Source: Melioribacter sp051488665
GTDB taxonomy: Bacteria > Bacteroidota > Ignavibacteria > Ignavibacteriales > Melioribacteraceae
Assembly (NCBI RefSeq): GCF_051488665.1
Contig: NZ_JBPSEG010000007.1
Span: 1-64,000 of the forward strand
Reading direction: 5' to 3'
DNA length: 64,000 nucleotides
Shown here: positions 33,155 through 41,200 of the stretch, in pieces
How positions within the stretch are numbered: the first letter of the stretch is position 1
How the letters are laid out: each line of letters opens with the position of its first letter
Translations under genes and position numbers: made by a program
Notes under the pieces: generated by a model
Told to the model about the DNA's origin: nothing
The model's database searches: none
The model's input: only the letters and a program-made list of their open reading frames with translations

Positions 33155-34651
33155 TTAATATTTTTTCAATGTGCCCTGGCGTTCTTTGGCAATTTTATCC
33201 CACTCCACAGCGGTAGTTTTCAGAAATTCTTCTTTGTCGGCTTCGAGGGCTTTCATGTCGAGACCGATATATTTCTGGGCTTTCTCTTTTGTTGAAATGT
33301 CTGGCAGCGCAACCGGATAGTTGACTCCGTGTTTGATAAGAACGGCTGCAATTTCCCTGCGAGCTTCCTCGGCTTTTTGAATTGCGGTGCCCAGAACTCT
33401 CAGAGCTTCAACCGGAGAATGAAATCCCATTCCGTTTGCCGCGGCAGCCCAATCCCATCTCCACTGAGCGTGCCGTATTAATTTGAGAGCGTTTTTCATT
33501 TCGGCTTCGGTTGCTCCGTTATCCCATGCAATCTTGGCTTCGATATGCGCGGCAGCCAGAGCTTTCTCGGCGTATCTTCTTAATTCGTGAATTCTGTCCT
33601 GACGGTCATAAACATTCTTGATTAAACTCTCGGTCTTTTCTCTGTGACAGACCTGGCAAGAGTTTTCCACATTGTTCAACGGGCTCTGAATGTGGTGATC
33701 CGTGAATTTAACTCCGCCTTCGGTTTTATACGGCATATGACAATCTGCGCACGATACGCCCCTTTCAGCGTGTATGCCTGTCATGAAAAGTTCGTAGTCG
33801 GGATGTTGAGCTTTTAACATCGGGGCTTTGCTCAATGCATGAGTCCAATCGGAAAACTCGATTTCGTCGTAATATTTTTCCATGTCGTCGACGCTGAATC
33901 CTTTGTCCCACGGAAACGTAAGATACTGCGAGCCTTCCACTTTTGTTTTGTCGAAATAATATTCCACGTGGCACTGAGCGCAAACGAGCGAACGCATTTC
34001 GTTGTGGCTGAAACTTTCGATGTCTTTACCCTGACGTTGAAAAGCTTCGATAAGCGCCGGGCGCGTAATTCTCAAATCCATTGTCTTCGGGTCGTGACAG
34101 TCCTGGCATCCGATAGGATTAACGAATTCATGTCCTTTGTCGATCCATTTCCCTTTGTAAAATTCGGCGACTCCGTCTCTTGCCATAACGCGCGGGACGT
34201 CGGTGCTTTTGCACGTCCAGCAGGTTGAAGGCATGGGACTTACTTTATTGCCTCCTGTTCTTAGAGTGTTTCGGATATCTTTGATAGCATAAGCATGTCC
34301 TCTCGGCGTTTCGTAATCTTTCGAAAATCCGTATCCCGCCCACATTATAACCAGTTCGGGAGCTTGTTCGAGATAGTCGCGCGTTACGGAACCGGCATAC
34401 TTGCTTGCAAAGTTTGTGTCGAGAGTTTTCAAATAAGTTTCGTATTCGCGCGGGTAATTTTCGCCCCACACTTCGTTGCGGGGTTCCCAATCGGCAATCG
34501 GTTTTACCGTCTGAAGAGTAAACGACTCGCTTCTTCTTTCGACTATCGAAGAAGCAAAAAGCCCGATAAGAAATACAACAACAACGGTTGCAAAAAATAT
34601 TAGCCATGCAACCCACGGTTTCGCTTTGATTATCTCTTGAATTGGTCTCAT
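33155..34651 (-). CDS. nrfA: Ammonia-forming pentaheme cytochrome c nitrite reductase
   Basis: A 498-residue periplasmic enzyme that reduces nitrite to ammonia by six electrons. It has the diagnostic catalytic heme site CWTCK near residue 144, in place of CxxCH, and four CxxCH motifs (CQDCH, CAQCH, CADCH, CQVCH): five hemes in all. The N-terminus is an uncleaved anchor or signal (residues 15-35). The order napH-like, nrfH, nrfA is the common NrfHA complex, which takes electrons from menaquinol. This permits dissimilatory nitrite reduction to ammonia or nitrite detoxification. Confidence 0.97.
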   Translation of the reverse strand: MRPIQEIIKAKPWVAWLIFFATVVVVFLIGLFASSIVERRSESFTLQTVKPIADWEPRNEVWGENYPREYETYLKTLDTNFASKYAGSVTRDYLEQAPELVIMWAGYGFSKDYETPRGHAYAIKDIRNTLRTGGNKVSPMPSTCWTCKSTDVPRVMARDGVAEFYKGKWIDKGHEFVNPIGCQDCHDPKTMDLRITRPALIEAFQRQGKDIESFSHNEMRSLVCAQCHVEYYFDKTKVEGSQYLTFPWDKGFSVDDMEKYYDEIEFSDWTHALSKAPMLKAQHPDYELFMTGIHAERGVSCADCHMPYKTEGGVKFTDHHIQSPLNNVENSCQVCHREKTESLIKNVYDRQDRIHELRRYAEKALAAAHIEAKIAWDNGATEAEMKNALKLIRHAQWRWDWAAAANGMGFHSPVEALRVLGTAIQKAEEARREIAAVLIKHGVNYPVALPDISTKEKAQKYIGLDMKALEADKEEFLKTTAVEWDKIAKERQGTLKKY

Positions 34652-34666
34652 ATTTTCCCCGTTTTT

Positions 34667-35275
34667 TTATTTGATAATTTCTTTGTCTTCTAAAATCCAC
34701 TCGGCAATCGGTTTTAATTTCGGAGTTCGCGCATATGGAGTGGAAGAAAGGCTGTGGACTTTGCCGTGCGGAGTTTCGCGGTGGCATTCCCAACAGTATC
34801 TTTCCGTCTGGTCTGCTACGCTGCGGTTGTTGATTGCTCTCAAAGCAATCGGATGTATTTGATTTGTATGGCATCTTATGCAATTTTCCTGAACGGCTTT
34901 TTTGCCCGCCTCTTTAATCTGAATAACCTGGGGCTCCATTCTTAGAGTGAAAATTGTAGCGTGTCTTAAACCGTCGTTAGCTTTGAACCAGAGCTTTTCG
35001 ATTATGTTGTTTTGCGGCACGTGGCAGTCGTTGCATGTGGTTACTTTGCCGTGACTACCCCTCTGCCAGGTTGCGTATTCGGGATTCATAACGTGGCAGT
35101 TTACGCAAACCTCCGGATCGTCGGACAGATATGATACTGCGTTGGAAACATAGAGGATATGAAATCCGAGCCCGGTAAATATGCCGAGCATGAGAATAAC
35201 CGGAAATTTCCAGTTGTCCGGCGGAGTCAGAAATTCGAGAAGTTTTTTGAAAATAGACTTTTTTCCGTTGTTCAT
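34667..35275 (-). CDS. nrfH: Tetraheme quinol dehydrogenase NrfH
   Basis: A 202-residue NapC/NirT-family membrane cytochrome. One N-terminal anchor (residues 21-43), then four CxxCH sites (CVNCH, CNDCH, CIRCH, CWECH). It takes electrons from menaquinol and passes them to NrfA. It overlaps the upstream ferredoxin gene by four bases and ends 15 bases before nrfA. Length and heme pattern are typical for NrfH. Confidence 0.96.
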   Translation of the reverse strand: MNNGKKSIFKKLLEFLTPPDNWKFPVILMLGIFTGLGFHILYVSNAVSYLSDDPEVCVNCHVMNPEYATWQRGSHGKVTTCNDCHVPQNNIIEKLWFKANDGLRHATIFTLRMEPQVIQIKEAGKKAVQENCIRCHTNQIHPIALRAINNRSVADQTERYCWECHRETPHGKVHSLSSTPYARTPKLKPIAEWILEDKEIIK

Positions 35276-36366
35276 TTATTAACTCCGGTTTCTGATTCTT
35301 TGTTTAATTTCTCAATGTCCGCGGTGCTAGTCGGATGACCCAAATTGTCGATTTGTTCGTGTAAAATAATGTATTCCTTTCCGGAAATATTATTTTTCCA
35401 ATGCCCTGTGAGAATGCCGATTCCTGTTATTGCAATATATGTAGTTATAACGGCTAATACCACAATTTTTTTTGAAATTTTTTTGTTCGTTGCTTTTGTC
35501 TGGACATAGAGCGTATCTGCCACGGGGCAGGCGTCCACACAGCTCAGGCACATTGAGCATTCGTCGGAGCGCACCGTTTCTACTTTATCCACTTTTATGA
35601 ATGAAGGGCAGGCTTTGGCGCAAAGACCGCAATCGATGCAGCTTTTTGCCTCCCTTTTTATTTTTAAAGGGCTCAGAAAAGAAATTATGCCGAGCAGAGC
35701 TCCGTAGGGACAAAGATACCGGCACCAGAAATTCCTGATGAAAATCGACAGGATAAACAATACTGCAATTACGGTTAACGAAAATCTGCTGATATTGGCA
35801 AAGAAATAATACATTTTAATATCGGCTACGATATTATATGGTCCGTCGAGGAAAGCCTTGAGCGCGGTTATTGTCATCGAAAAGAAAATGGCATACACAA
35901 AGAAACCGAGCAGAAGATATTTAAGGGAACGCAACGGGTAGTCGATAAACCGCGGCAGTTTGATTCTTTTTTTAAATAATTTATACCAAATTTTTTCGCC
36001 GAAGTCTCCGATTGTTTCGGAGAGAAAGCCGATGGGACAAAGCCAGCTGCAAAAAGATTTTCCCACGACGAAAGATACGCCGACGATAGCCAGAAAAATA
36101 AAGAATCCTGCCGGGTGCGCCGGATGAATTTCGCCTGTAGCGAAAAAGTAGTAAACGCTCATCAATGCGCTTATCGGCAAAAACCCTTCCACTCCCGCGG
36201 GACGCGAAGATACCATCTCGGGATTTCCCGCTTCCAGGGATTTGACGAACACAGTAAATTCAACGCCAATCCAGATGCAGAGCAGTGCGAAAAGTACCTG
36301 AACGGCAAATCTATATTTTTGAACCGCCTCCTCGGCGTTTCGTATTATTTTTTTCTTTTCCCTCAT
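35272..36366 (-). CDS. NapH/CcoG-like membrane polyferredoxin
   Basis: A 364-residue membrane protein with about four to five hydrophobic segments (near 20-40, 85-105, 145-165, 185-205, 295-315). CSWLCPIG and CRYLCPYG are the NapH twin motifs facing the membrane, followed by two [4Fe-4S] sites CIDCGLCAKACP and CSMCLSCVDACP. NapH-like proteins move electrons from quinol. It precedes nrfH with a four-base overlap, so it could supply or modulate electrons for nitrite reduction or for the nos genes divergent to it. Which it serves cannot be decided. Confidence 0.85.
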   Translation of the reverse strand: MREKKKIIRNAEEAVQKYRFAVQVLFALLCIWIGVEFTVFVKSLEAGNPEMVSSRPAGVEGFLPISALMSVYYFFATGEIHPAHPAGFFIFLAIVGVSFVVGKSFCSWLCPIGFLSETIGDFGEKIWYKLFKKRIKLPRFIDYPLRSLKYLLLGFFVYAIFFSMTITALKAFLDGPYNIVADIKMYYFFANISRFSLTVIAVLFILSIFIRNFWCRYLCPYGALLGIISFLSPLKIKREAKSCIDCGLCAKACPSFIKVDKVETVRSDECSMCLSCVDACPVADTLYVQTKATNKKISKKIVVLAVITTYIAITGIGILTGHWKNNISGKEYIILHEQIDNLGHPTSTADIEKLNKESETGVNK

Positions 36367-36466
36367 GACAGTCCTTTCATTATATAAACAGACTTTAAAT
36401 TCCGATATTAAATTTATACTCCGTTTCTTTCAATGTCAATAAAAAAATTAAAAAGATAAAATATCC

Positions 36467-36515
36467 TTGACAAAAGAATAAAAAGTTCCTAATTTGAAAC
36501 AGAATAAAAATTCTG
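36467..36515 (+). promoter_or_regulatory. Promoter and palindrome upstream of the Rrf2 gene
   Basis: TTGACA at 36467-36472, a 17-base spacer and TAATTT at 36490-36495 are good promoter boxes. The palindrome CAGAAT-AAAA-ATTCTG (36500-36515) lies just downstream, four bases before the start codon at 36519, and is a likely autoregulatory operator of the Rrf2 protein. Confidence 0.55.
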
Positions 36516-36518
36516 ATT

Positions 36519-36923
36519 ATGATGCTGCTTAATAGTAAAATAAGGTACGGTATAAGAGTCCTTTTTTATCTGATGGAAATCGGGCGGGACGAGGTATTTA
36601 CCGCCGCGGAAATTTCCAGACAGTTACGATTGCCCAAGGAATTTATTTCCAAGATTATGCAAATACTGTCGTACGAAGGGATATTAAATTCAAAAAAAGG
36701 AAAAGGCGGAGGTTTCTATCTTGCCGCCGACCCTTCGGATGTCAGTTTCGAAAAGGTCTTCAAAGCGCTCGGATACGACGAACATATAAGCGAGTGTATT
36801 TTCGATATGAAAGAATCGTGTAATAGAAATTCATGCCCGTTCTGTACAGAGTGGAAGAGTTTTATAGCGGATTTTAATAATACTATCAAGAATTATTCAA
36901 TTACAGGCGAAAGAATAACATAA
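36519..36923 (+). CDS. Rrf2-family iron-sulfur regulator (NsrR/RsrR-like)
   Basis: A 134-residue winged-helix regulator. The Rrf2 DNA-binding part runs to about residue 65 (FTAAEISRQLRLPKEFISKIMQIL, then KGGGFYLA). Four cysteines near the C-terminus (C93, C101, C106, C109) could ligate an [Fe-S] cluster, as in NsrR. It lies between the divergent nrf genes and the RIC, cytochrome and nos genes, so it is the natural candidate for a nitric oxide or redox sensor of this cluster. Its target palindrome appears near its own promoter. Confidence 0.85.
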   Translation: MMLLNSKIRYGIRVLFYLMEIGRDEVFTAAEISRQLRLPKEFISKIMQILSYEGILNSKKGKGGGFYLAADPSDVSFEKVFKALGYDEHISECIFDMKESCNRNSCPFCTEWKSFIADFNNTIKNYSITGERIT

Positions 36924-36973
36924 AATTTTTTACATCAAAATCGGACATAATATACCGATATAAAGGAGGCGGC

Positions 36974-37174
36974 ATGACGGTTGAAGATTTGAATAAGCCC
37001 GTCGCCGAGTTCGTAAAAGAAAATATCGAATCGGCGAAATTATTCGAAAAATATTCGATTGATTACTGTTGCGGTGGGAATCAATTATTAGCCGAGGCGC
37101 TGGAGGAAAAAGGGATTGAACCTGAAAATTTTATAAATCAATTAATGCCTTTTGTTGAAGATAAGGTTAAATAG
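36974..37174 (+). CDS. RIC/ScdA N-terminal (DUF542) domain, first half of a split di-iron repair protein
   Basis: A 66-residue frame with the complete ScdA_N domain: PVAEFVKENIESAKLFEKYSIDYCCGGNQ, with the CC pair at C32 and C33. The family protein (YtfE/ScdA/RIC) repairs iron-sulfur clusters after nitric oxide damage and carries this domain in front of a hemerythrin domain in one chain. Here it ends with TAG at 37172, and the reading frame continues to the hemerythrin part without a frame change. A good AAAGGAGG site lies upstream at about 36962. It follows the Rrf2 gene by 50 bases. Confidence 0.85.
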   Translation: MTVEDLNKPVAEFVKENIESAKLFEKYSIDYCCGGNQLLAEALEEKGIEPENFINQLMPFVEDKVK

Positions 37175-37201
37175 AAAAAAGAGACGATAGACTTCCTTGG
37201 T

Positions 37202-37717
37202 ATGGAGCCGGATAAACTTTGCGTTTATATAGTGGATAAGCATCACGGTTATCTGTATGAAAAACTTCCTGTTATAAATGAACTTATTCGTAAAGTAGTT
37301 AACGCACACGGCGAGAAATACGGATATCTGAATGAATTGAAAAAAGAGTTCCGACTTTTGTCGGAGGAGTTAAACGGTCATATGGCAAAAGAAGAGCGAG
37401 TTCTTTTTCCTTTGATAAAATATCTTGTAGAAACCAAAAAGTTGGGCGAAAAACCGAAAACAAGAGGTTATGGCACCATCAATAATCCAGTTGCTCAAAT
37501 GGTCAGAGAACATGACCTGGCTGCAGAGAGACTTTCTGTATTTAAAAAGATCACGGATAATTATAAACTGCCGGCAGACGCCTGCACAACATTTTCGCTT
37601 CTTTACGAATGCCTGAAAGAATTCGAGTATGATCTTCATCTTCATATCCATTTGGAAAATAACATCTTGTTTCCCAAATCGGTCGAACTGGAAAATCAAT
37701 TAATTAACAGGAGATAA
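37202..37717 (+). CDS. Hemerythrin domain of the RIC/YtfE-like di-iron protein, second half
   Basis: A 171-residue frame with the RIC hemerythrin domain. Probable ligands are visible as DKHHGY, NGHMAKEERVLFP, VREHDLAAE and HIHLENNILFP. The frame is the same as the preceding half; the ten codons between TAG and the first ATG read KKETIDFLGM, and the IDF motif is one normally found in the linker of intact RIC proteins, so the coding pattern extends past the stop. The ATG here has no ribosome site. Intact, the two frames give a normal RIC. Its product may come from readthrough, coupled restart or a mutated gene. Confidence 0.8.
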   Translation: MEPDKLCVYIVDKHHGYLYEKLPVINELIRKVVNAHGEKYGYLNELKKEFRLLSEELNGHMAKEERVLFPLIKYLVETKKLGEKPKTRGYGTINNPVAQMVREHDLAAERLSVFKKITDNYKLPADACTTFSLLYECLKEFEYDLHLHIHLENNILFPKSVELENQLINRR

Positions 37718-37720
37718 AAA

Positions 37721-38188
37721 ATGAAAAATATTTCTGTCGTTTTACTGTTAGCCGTTCTGGTCTTAAATGCCTGCGGATCGGAAGACAAAAATCAGCCGAG
37801 CGATACGGCAAAAGAAAAATTAGCCGCAAAATTCGGACTTACTGTTTTCGAATATGAAAACGGCATAGGCCCTGTAAAAGAAAAAATTAACGTGCCCGAA
37901 ACTATCGATCAGATAATGGCCAGGAGCGGCAAGGAAATTTTCGAAGCAAAATGCACTCAATGCCATAAATTGAACGAAAGATACACGGGTCCCGCATTGG
38001 GAGATGTGACCAAGAGAAGAACTCCCGAGTATATAATGAACATGATTCTAAATCCCGCTGAAATGACGCAAAAACACCCCGAAGCCAGAAAATTACTGGG
38101 GCTCTACGCTACTCAGATGACTTTTCAAAATGTAACCAAAGAAGATGCGCGTAAGATTTTGGAATACCTTCGCTCGGTAGCTAATTAA
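37721..38188 (+). CDS. Monoheme c-type cytochrome lipoprotein, electron donor candidate for NosZ
   Basis: A 155-residue protein with a lipoprotein signal (LNAC, cysteine at residue 18) and one CxxCH heme site in KCTQCHKL near residue 83, plus a distal methionine in YATQM. It begins 3 bases after the hemerythrin stop and ends 23 before nosZ. Small cytochromes at this position often feed NosZ in clade II nos clusters; that is inference. Confidence 0.85.
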   Translation: MKNISVVLLLAVLVLNACGSEDKNQPSDTAKEKLAAKFGLTVFEYENGIGPVKEKINVPETIDQIMARSGKEIFEAKCTQCHKLNERYTGPALGDVTKRRTPEYIMNMILNPAEMTQKHPEARKLLGLYATQMTFQNVTKEDARKILEYLRSVAN

Positions 38189-38211
38189 TAAATTAATTAA
38201 TTGGAGAAGCT

Positions 38212-40146
38212 ATGAAAACATTAAGTAAAATAATATTATTGCTGGCGGTTTCCCTTGCGCTTGTCAATTGCACAGGAAACAAGCAAGAAGGAGATTTCTC
38301 TAAAGCCGCTTCAAAAGTTTATGTTGCGCCCGGACAATACGACGAATTCTATGCGTTTATGTCGGGCGGTTTTAACGGACAGCTTTCTGTTTACGGATTA
38401 CCATCGGGAAGGTTATTCAAAATAATAAGCGTATTTGCTCAAAATCCCGAAACCGGATACGGTTATTCGGAGGAAACAAAACCGATGTTGATGACTTCTT
38501 ACGGTTTCGTTCCGTGGGACGATGCGCACCATCCGGAACTGTCGCAAACAGACGGCGTTCCCGACGGCAGATGGATTTTCATCAATGCCAACAATACCAC
38601 TCGTGTGGCAAGAATCGACCTGTCTTCTTTCGAAACCGCCGAAATACTTGAGATTCCGAATTCAGCCGGGAATCACGGTTCGCCGTTTGTAACCGAAAAC
38701 ACCGAATATGTTATAGCTTCCACCCGATTTAGCGTTCCCATACCCAACAGGGACGTATCAATCGATTCCTATAAAGAGAACTTCAAAGGCACGCTTTCTT
38801 TCATAAAAGTTGATCCGGAAAAAGGCAATATGGATATCGCTTTCCAGATACTCGTTCCGGGATTCGATTATGATTTGGCGCATGCGGGGAAAGGACCTTC
38901 TCACGGATGGGCTTTTTTCACTTCGTATAATAGCGAACAGGCAAATACGCTTTTAGAGATCAACGCCTCGCAAAACGATAAAGACTTTATTGCCGCCGTA
39001 AACTGGAAACTTGCCGAGAAATATCTGGCGGAAGGGAAAGCAAAAAAAGTAAATACGGAATACTATCGCAACTATTTCGACGAAGAGAAACATCAAGCTA
39101 TTTCGGAGAAAAGATCGAGCGTTTATATTCTTAATCCAAAAGATTGTCCCGGCCTTATTTATTACTTGCCGACGCCCAAATCTCCGCACGGAGTCGATGT
39201 TGACCCGAGCGGCGAATATATAGTCGCGGGCGGCAAACTTGCAACCGTTATTCCGGTTCATTCGTTTTCGAAAATGCTTAAAGCTATAGAAAATAAAGAA
39301 TTCGAAGGCGAAATAGACGGCATCCCGATTCTTAAATACGAATCAGTTATAGCCGGCGAAGTTGAAAATCCGGGATTGGGACCGCTTCATACGGAATTCG
39401 ACGGCAAAGGCTACGCTTATACTTCCGCGTTTATTTCCTCTGAAATTGTAAAGTGGAAACTCGGAACATGGGAAGTAGTCGATAGAATTCCGACTTATTA
39501 TTCGATCGGTCATCTTATGATTCCCGGGGGCGACAGCAAGAAGCCGTGGGGTAAATACGTCGTTGCTTTGAACAAAATTACAAAAGACAGATACTTGCCA
39601 ACCGGTCCCGAATTGTGCCAGTCCGCACAATTAATCGACATCTCGGGCGATAAAATGGAGTTACTGCTCGATTTCCCGACCGTAGGCGAGCCGCATTATG
39701 CTCAGGCAATCCCCGCTGATATCTTGATTAAAAGAAACAAAAAAATTTATGAACTTGAAAAAAATTCGCATCCGGCTAAAACGGCGAGCGAAAAAGAAGC
39801 CAGAGTGGAAAGAAAAGGAAATGAAGTTCATATTTATATGACCGCAACCAGAACTCATTTTAAGCCGGATAATATCGAAGGAGTAAAAGTCGGCGATAAA
39901 GTTTATTTTCACATTACCAATTTAGAGCAGGATTGGGATATACCGCACGGTTTCGCCGTAAAAGGACTGAATAATTCCGAACTTCTGATTATGCCCGGTC
40001 AAACAAAGACGATAGTATGGAATCCAAAGCAGGCAGGAGTATATCCTTTTTATTGCACCGATTTTTGTTCGGCGCTTCACCAGGAAATGCAGGGATATAT
40101 TAGAGTGTCGGGCGCGGGCAGCGGCGCTAAGTTAAGCTATAATTAA
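38212..40146 (+). CDS. nosZ: Nitrous oxide reductase, clade II (Sec-dependent)
   Basis: A 644-residue periplasmic enzyme that reduces N2O to N2 with CuA and CuZ centres. The N-terminus is a Sec signal with a cysteine at residue 20 and not a twin-arginine type, which marks the clade II enzyme. CuA ligands appear in FYCTDFCSALHQEMQGY near residues 614-630. The propeller domain has the histidine motifs, for example GNHGSPFV near residue 159, TSYGFVPWDDAHHPEL near residue 96, and SPHGVDVDPSG near 325. The nosL, D, F and Y genes follow. The nosR gene is absent. Confidence 0.97.
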   Translation: MKTLSKIILLLAVSLALVNCTGNKQEGDFSKAASKVYVAPGQYDEFYAFMSGGFNGQLSVYGLPSGRLFKIISVFAQNPETGYGYSEETKPMLMTSYGFVPWDDAHHPELSQTDGVPDGRWIFINANNTTRVARIDLSSFETAEILEIPNSAGNHGSPFVTENTEYVIASTRFSVPIPNRDVSIDSYKENFKGTLSFIKVDPEKGNMDIAFQILVPGFDYDLAHAGKGPSHGWAFFTSYNSEQANTLLEINASQNDKDFIAAVNWKLAEKYLAEGKAKKVNTEYYRNYFDEEKHQAISEKRSSVYILNPKDCPGLIYYLPTPKSPHGVDVDPSGEYIVAGGKLATVIPVHSFSKMLKAIENKEFEGEIDGIPILKYESVIAGEVENPGLGPLHTEFDGKGYAYTSAFISSEIVKWKLGTWEVVDRIPTYYSIGHLMIPGGDSKKPWGKYVVALNKITKDRYLPTGPELCQSAQLIDISGDKMELLLDFPTVGEPHYAQAIPADILIKRNKKIYELEKNSHPAKTASEKEARVERKGNEVHIYMTATRTHFKPDNIEGVKVGDKVYFHITNLEQDWDIPHGFAVKGLNNSELLIMPGQTKTIVWNPKQAGVYPFYCTDFCSALHQEMQGYIRVSGAGSGAKLSYN

Positions 40147-40155
40147 TTTTTTTAG

Positions 40156-40190
40156 CCGGGCTGGCTCTGATGCGTCAGCCCGGATTTTTT
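40156..40190 (+). terminator. Terminator between nosZ and the downstream nos genes
   Basis: CCGGGCTG (40156-40163) pairs with CAGCCCGG (40176-40183), followed by ATTTTTT. The stem is strong. Since nosB/L/D/F/Y follow directly, it may reduce expression of the maturation genes relative to nosZ. Confidence 0.85.
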
Positions 40191-40203
40191 AAACGGTGGT
40201 AAG

Positions 40204-40782
40204 ATGATATCAAAAAAATCACAATACATATTATTAATATCAACATTGTTGTTGATTGCGACATATTTTGTGCCGATATGGAAAATTGATTTGAGCGCTC
40301 CTCAGTACCCCGAAGGAATCGGATTGAGAATATGGCTCGACAAAATTACGGGATTAAATGATTATGACCTCGATAACATCAATAAATTAAATCATTACAT
40401 CGGCATGAAAATTATCGAACCGGATTCTATTCCCGAGTTGAAAATTATGCCTTTTATAGTGGCGTTTTTTATCGCGCTCGGACTAATTGCTTTTATTATG
40501 CGCAGAAGAATTATGATTTATCTCTACGTTTTTTTGATGGCGGCTGTCCTTTTGTTCGGTTTATACGATTTTTATAAATGGGAATACGATTACGGGCATA
40601 ATCTTAATCCGGATGCGCCAATTAAAGTTCCCGGTATGACTTATCAACCCCCGTTAATCGGAACAAAACAACTTCTTAATATGAGAACAACCTCTCTTCC
40701 TGATATGGGAAGTTATATAATAGGATTGTCAATCTCGGGTTTTATAGGAGTTTTGATATATGAAAAAAGATTTAGCGGTTAA
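40204..40782 (+). CDS. Integral membrane protein of the nos cluster (NosB-like position)
   Basis: A 192-residue membrane protein with hydrophobic segments near residues 8-24, 83-103, 103-120 and 165-185. The acidic segment between (KITGLNDYDLDNINKLNHYIGMKII) should be periplasmic. It overlaps nosL by 23 bases. In clade II nos operons, a membrane protein lies between nosZ and nosD (NosB in Wolinella), and this one is probably the counterpart, though I cannot confirm homology. The function is unknown. Confidence 0.7.
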   Translation: MISKKSQYILLISTLLLIATYFVPIWKIDLSAPQYPEGIGLRIWLDKITGLNDYDLDNINKLNHYIGMKIIEPDSIPELKIMPFIVAFFIALGLIAFIMRRRIMIYLYVFLMAAVLLFGLYDFYKWEYDYGHNLNPDAPIKVPGMTYQPPLIGTKQLLNMRTTSLPDMGSYIIGLSISGFIGVLIYEKRFSG

Positions 40783-41200
40783 ATTAATTCTATCGCTATT
40801 ATTATTGATCGGAGGATGCGGCAAATCTCCCGAACCGATTGATTATGGAAATATCGATTGCGCTTATTGTCAAATGACAATTTCCGACCCGAAATTCGGG
40901 GCGGAGCTTATTACACACGCCGGGAAAAAATATTTTTTCGACTCGTCGGAATGCCTGGCTGCTTATATAATTTCCAATGACGCGGAATATCATTCCGCCT
41001 GGGTTGCCGATTATAACAAACCGGGAAATCTTATAGAAGTAAACGAAGCACTTTTCATAATAGACGCCGGCATAAAAAGTCCTATGGGGCTCGGCATTGC
41101 AGCTTTTGACAGCGGAGCTGTAAATAACTCCGGTTATAGCTCCGGCAAGTTAGTCAAATGGGAAAGTGTAAAAAAATACGTCAAAGATGAATGGCTTTAA
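40760..41200 (+). CDS. nosL: Copper chaperone lipoprotein NosL
   Basis: A 146-residue lipoprotein (signal LLLIGGC, cysteine at residue 20). The copper motif is CAYCQM (C34, C37, M39). NosL carries Cu(I) to NosZ. It overlaps the membrane protein and the nosD gene (14 bases), so the module is translated as a unit. Confidence 0.93.
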   Translation: MKKDLAVKLILSLLLLIGGCGKSPEPIDYGNIDCAYCQMTISDPKFGAELITHAGKKYFFDSSECLAAYIISNDAEYHSAWVADYNKPGNLIEVNEALFIIDAGIKSPMGLGIAAFDSGAVNNSGYSSGKLVKWESVKKYVKDEWL

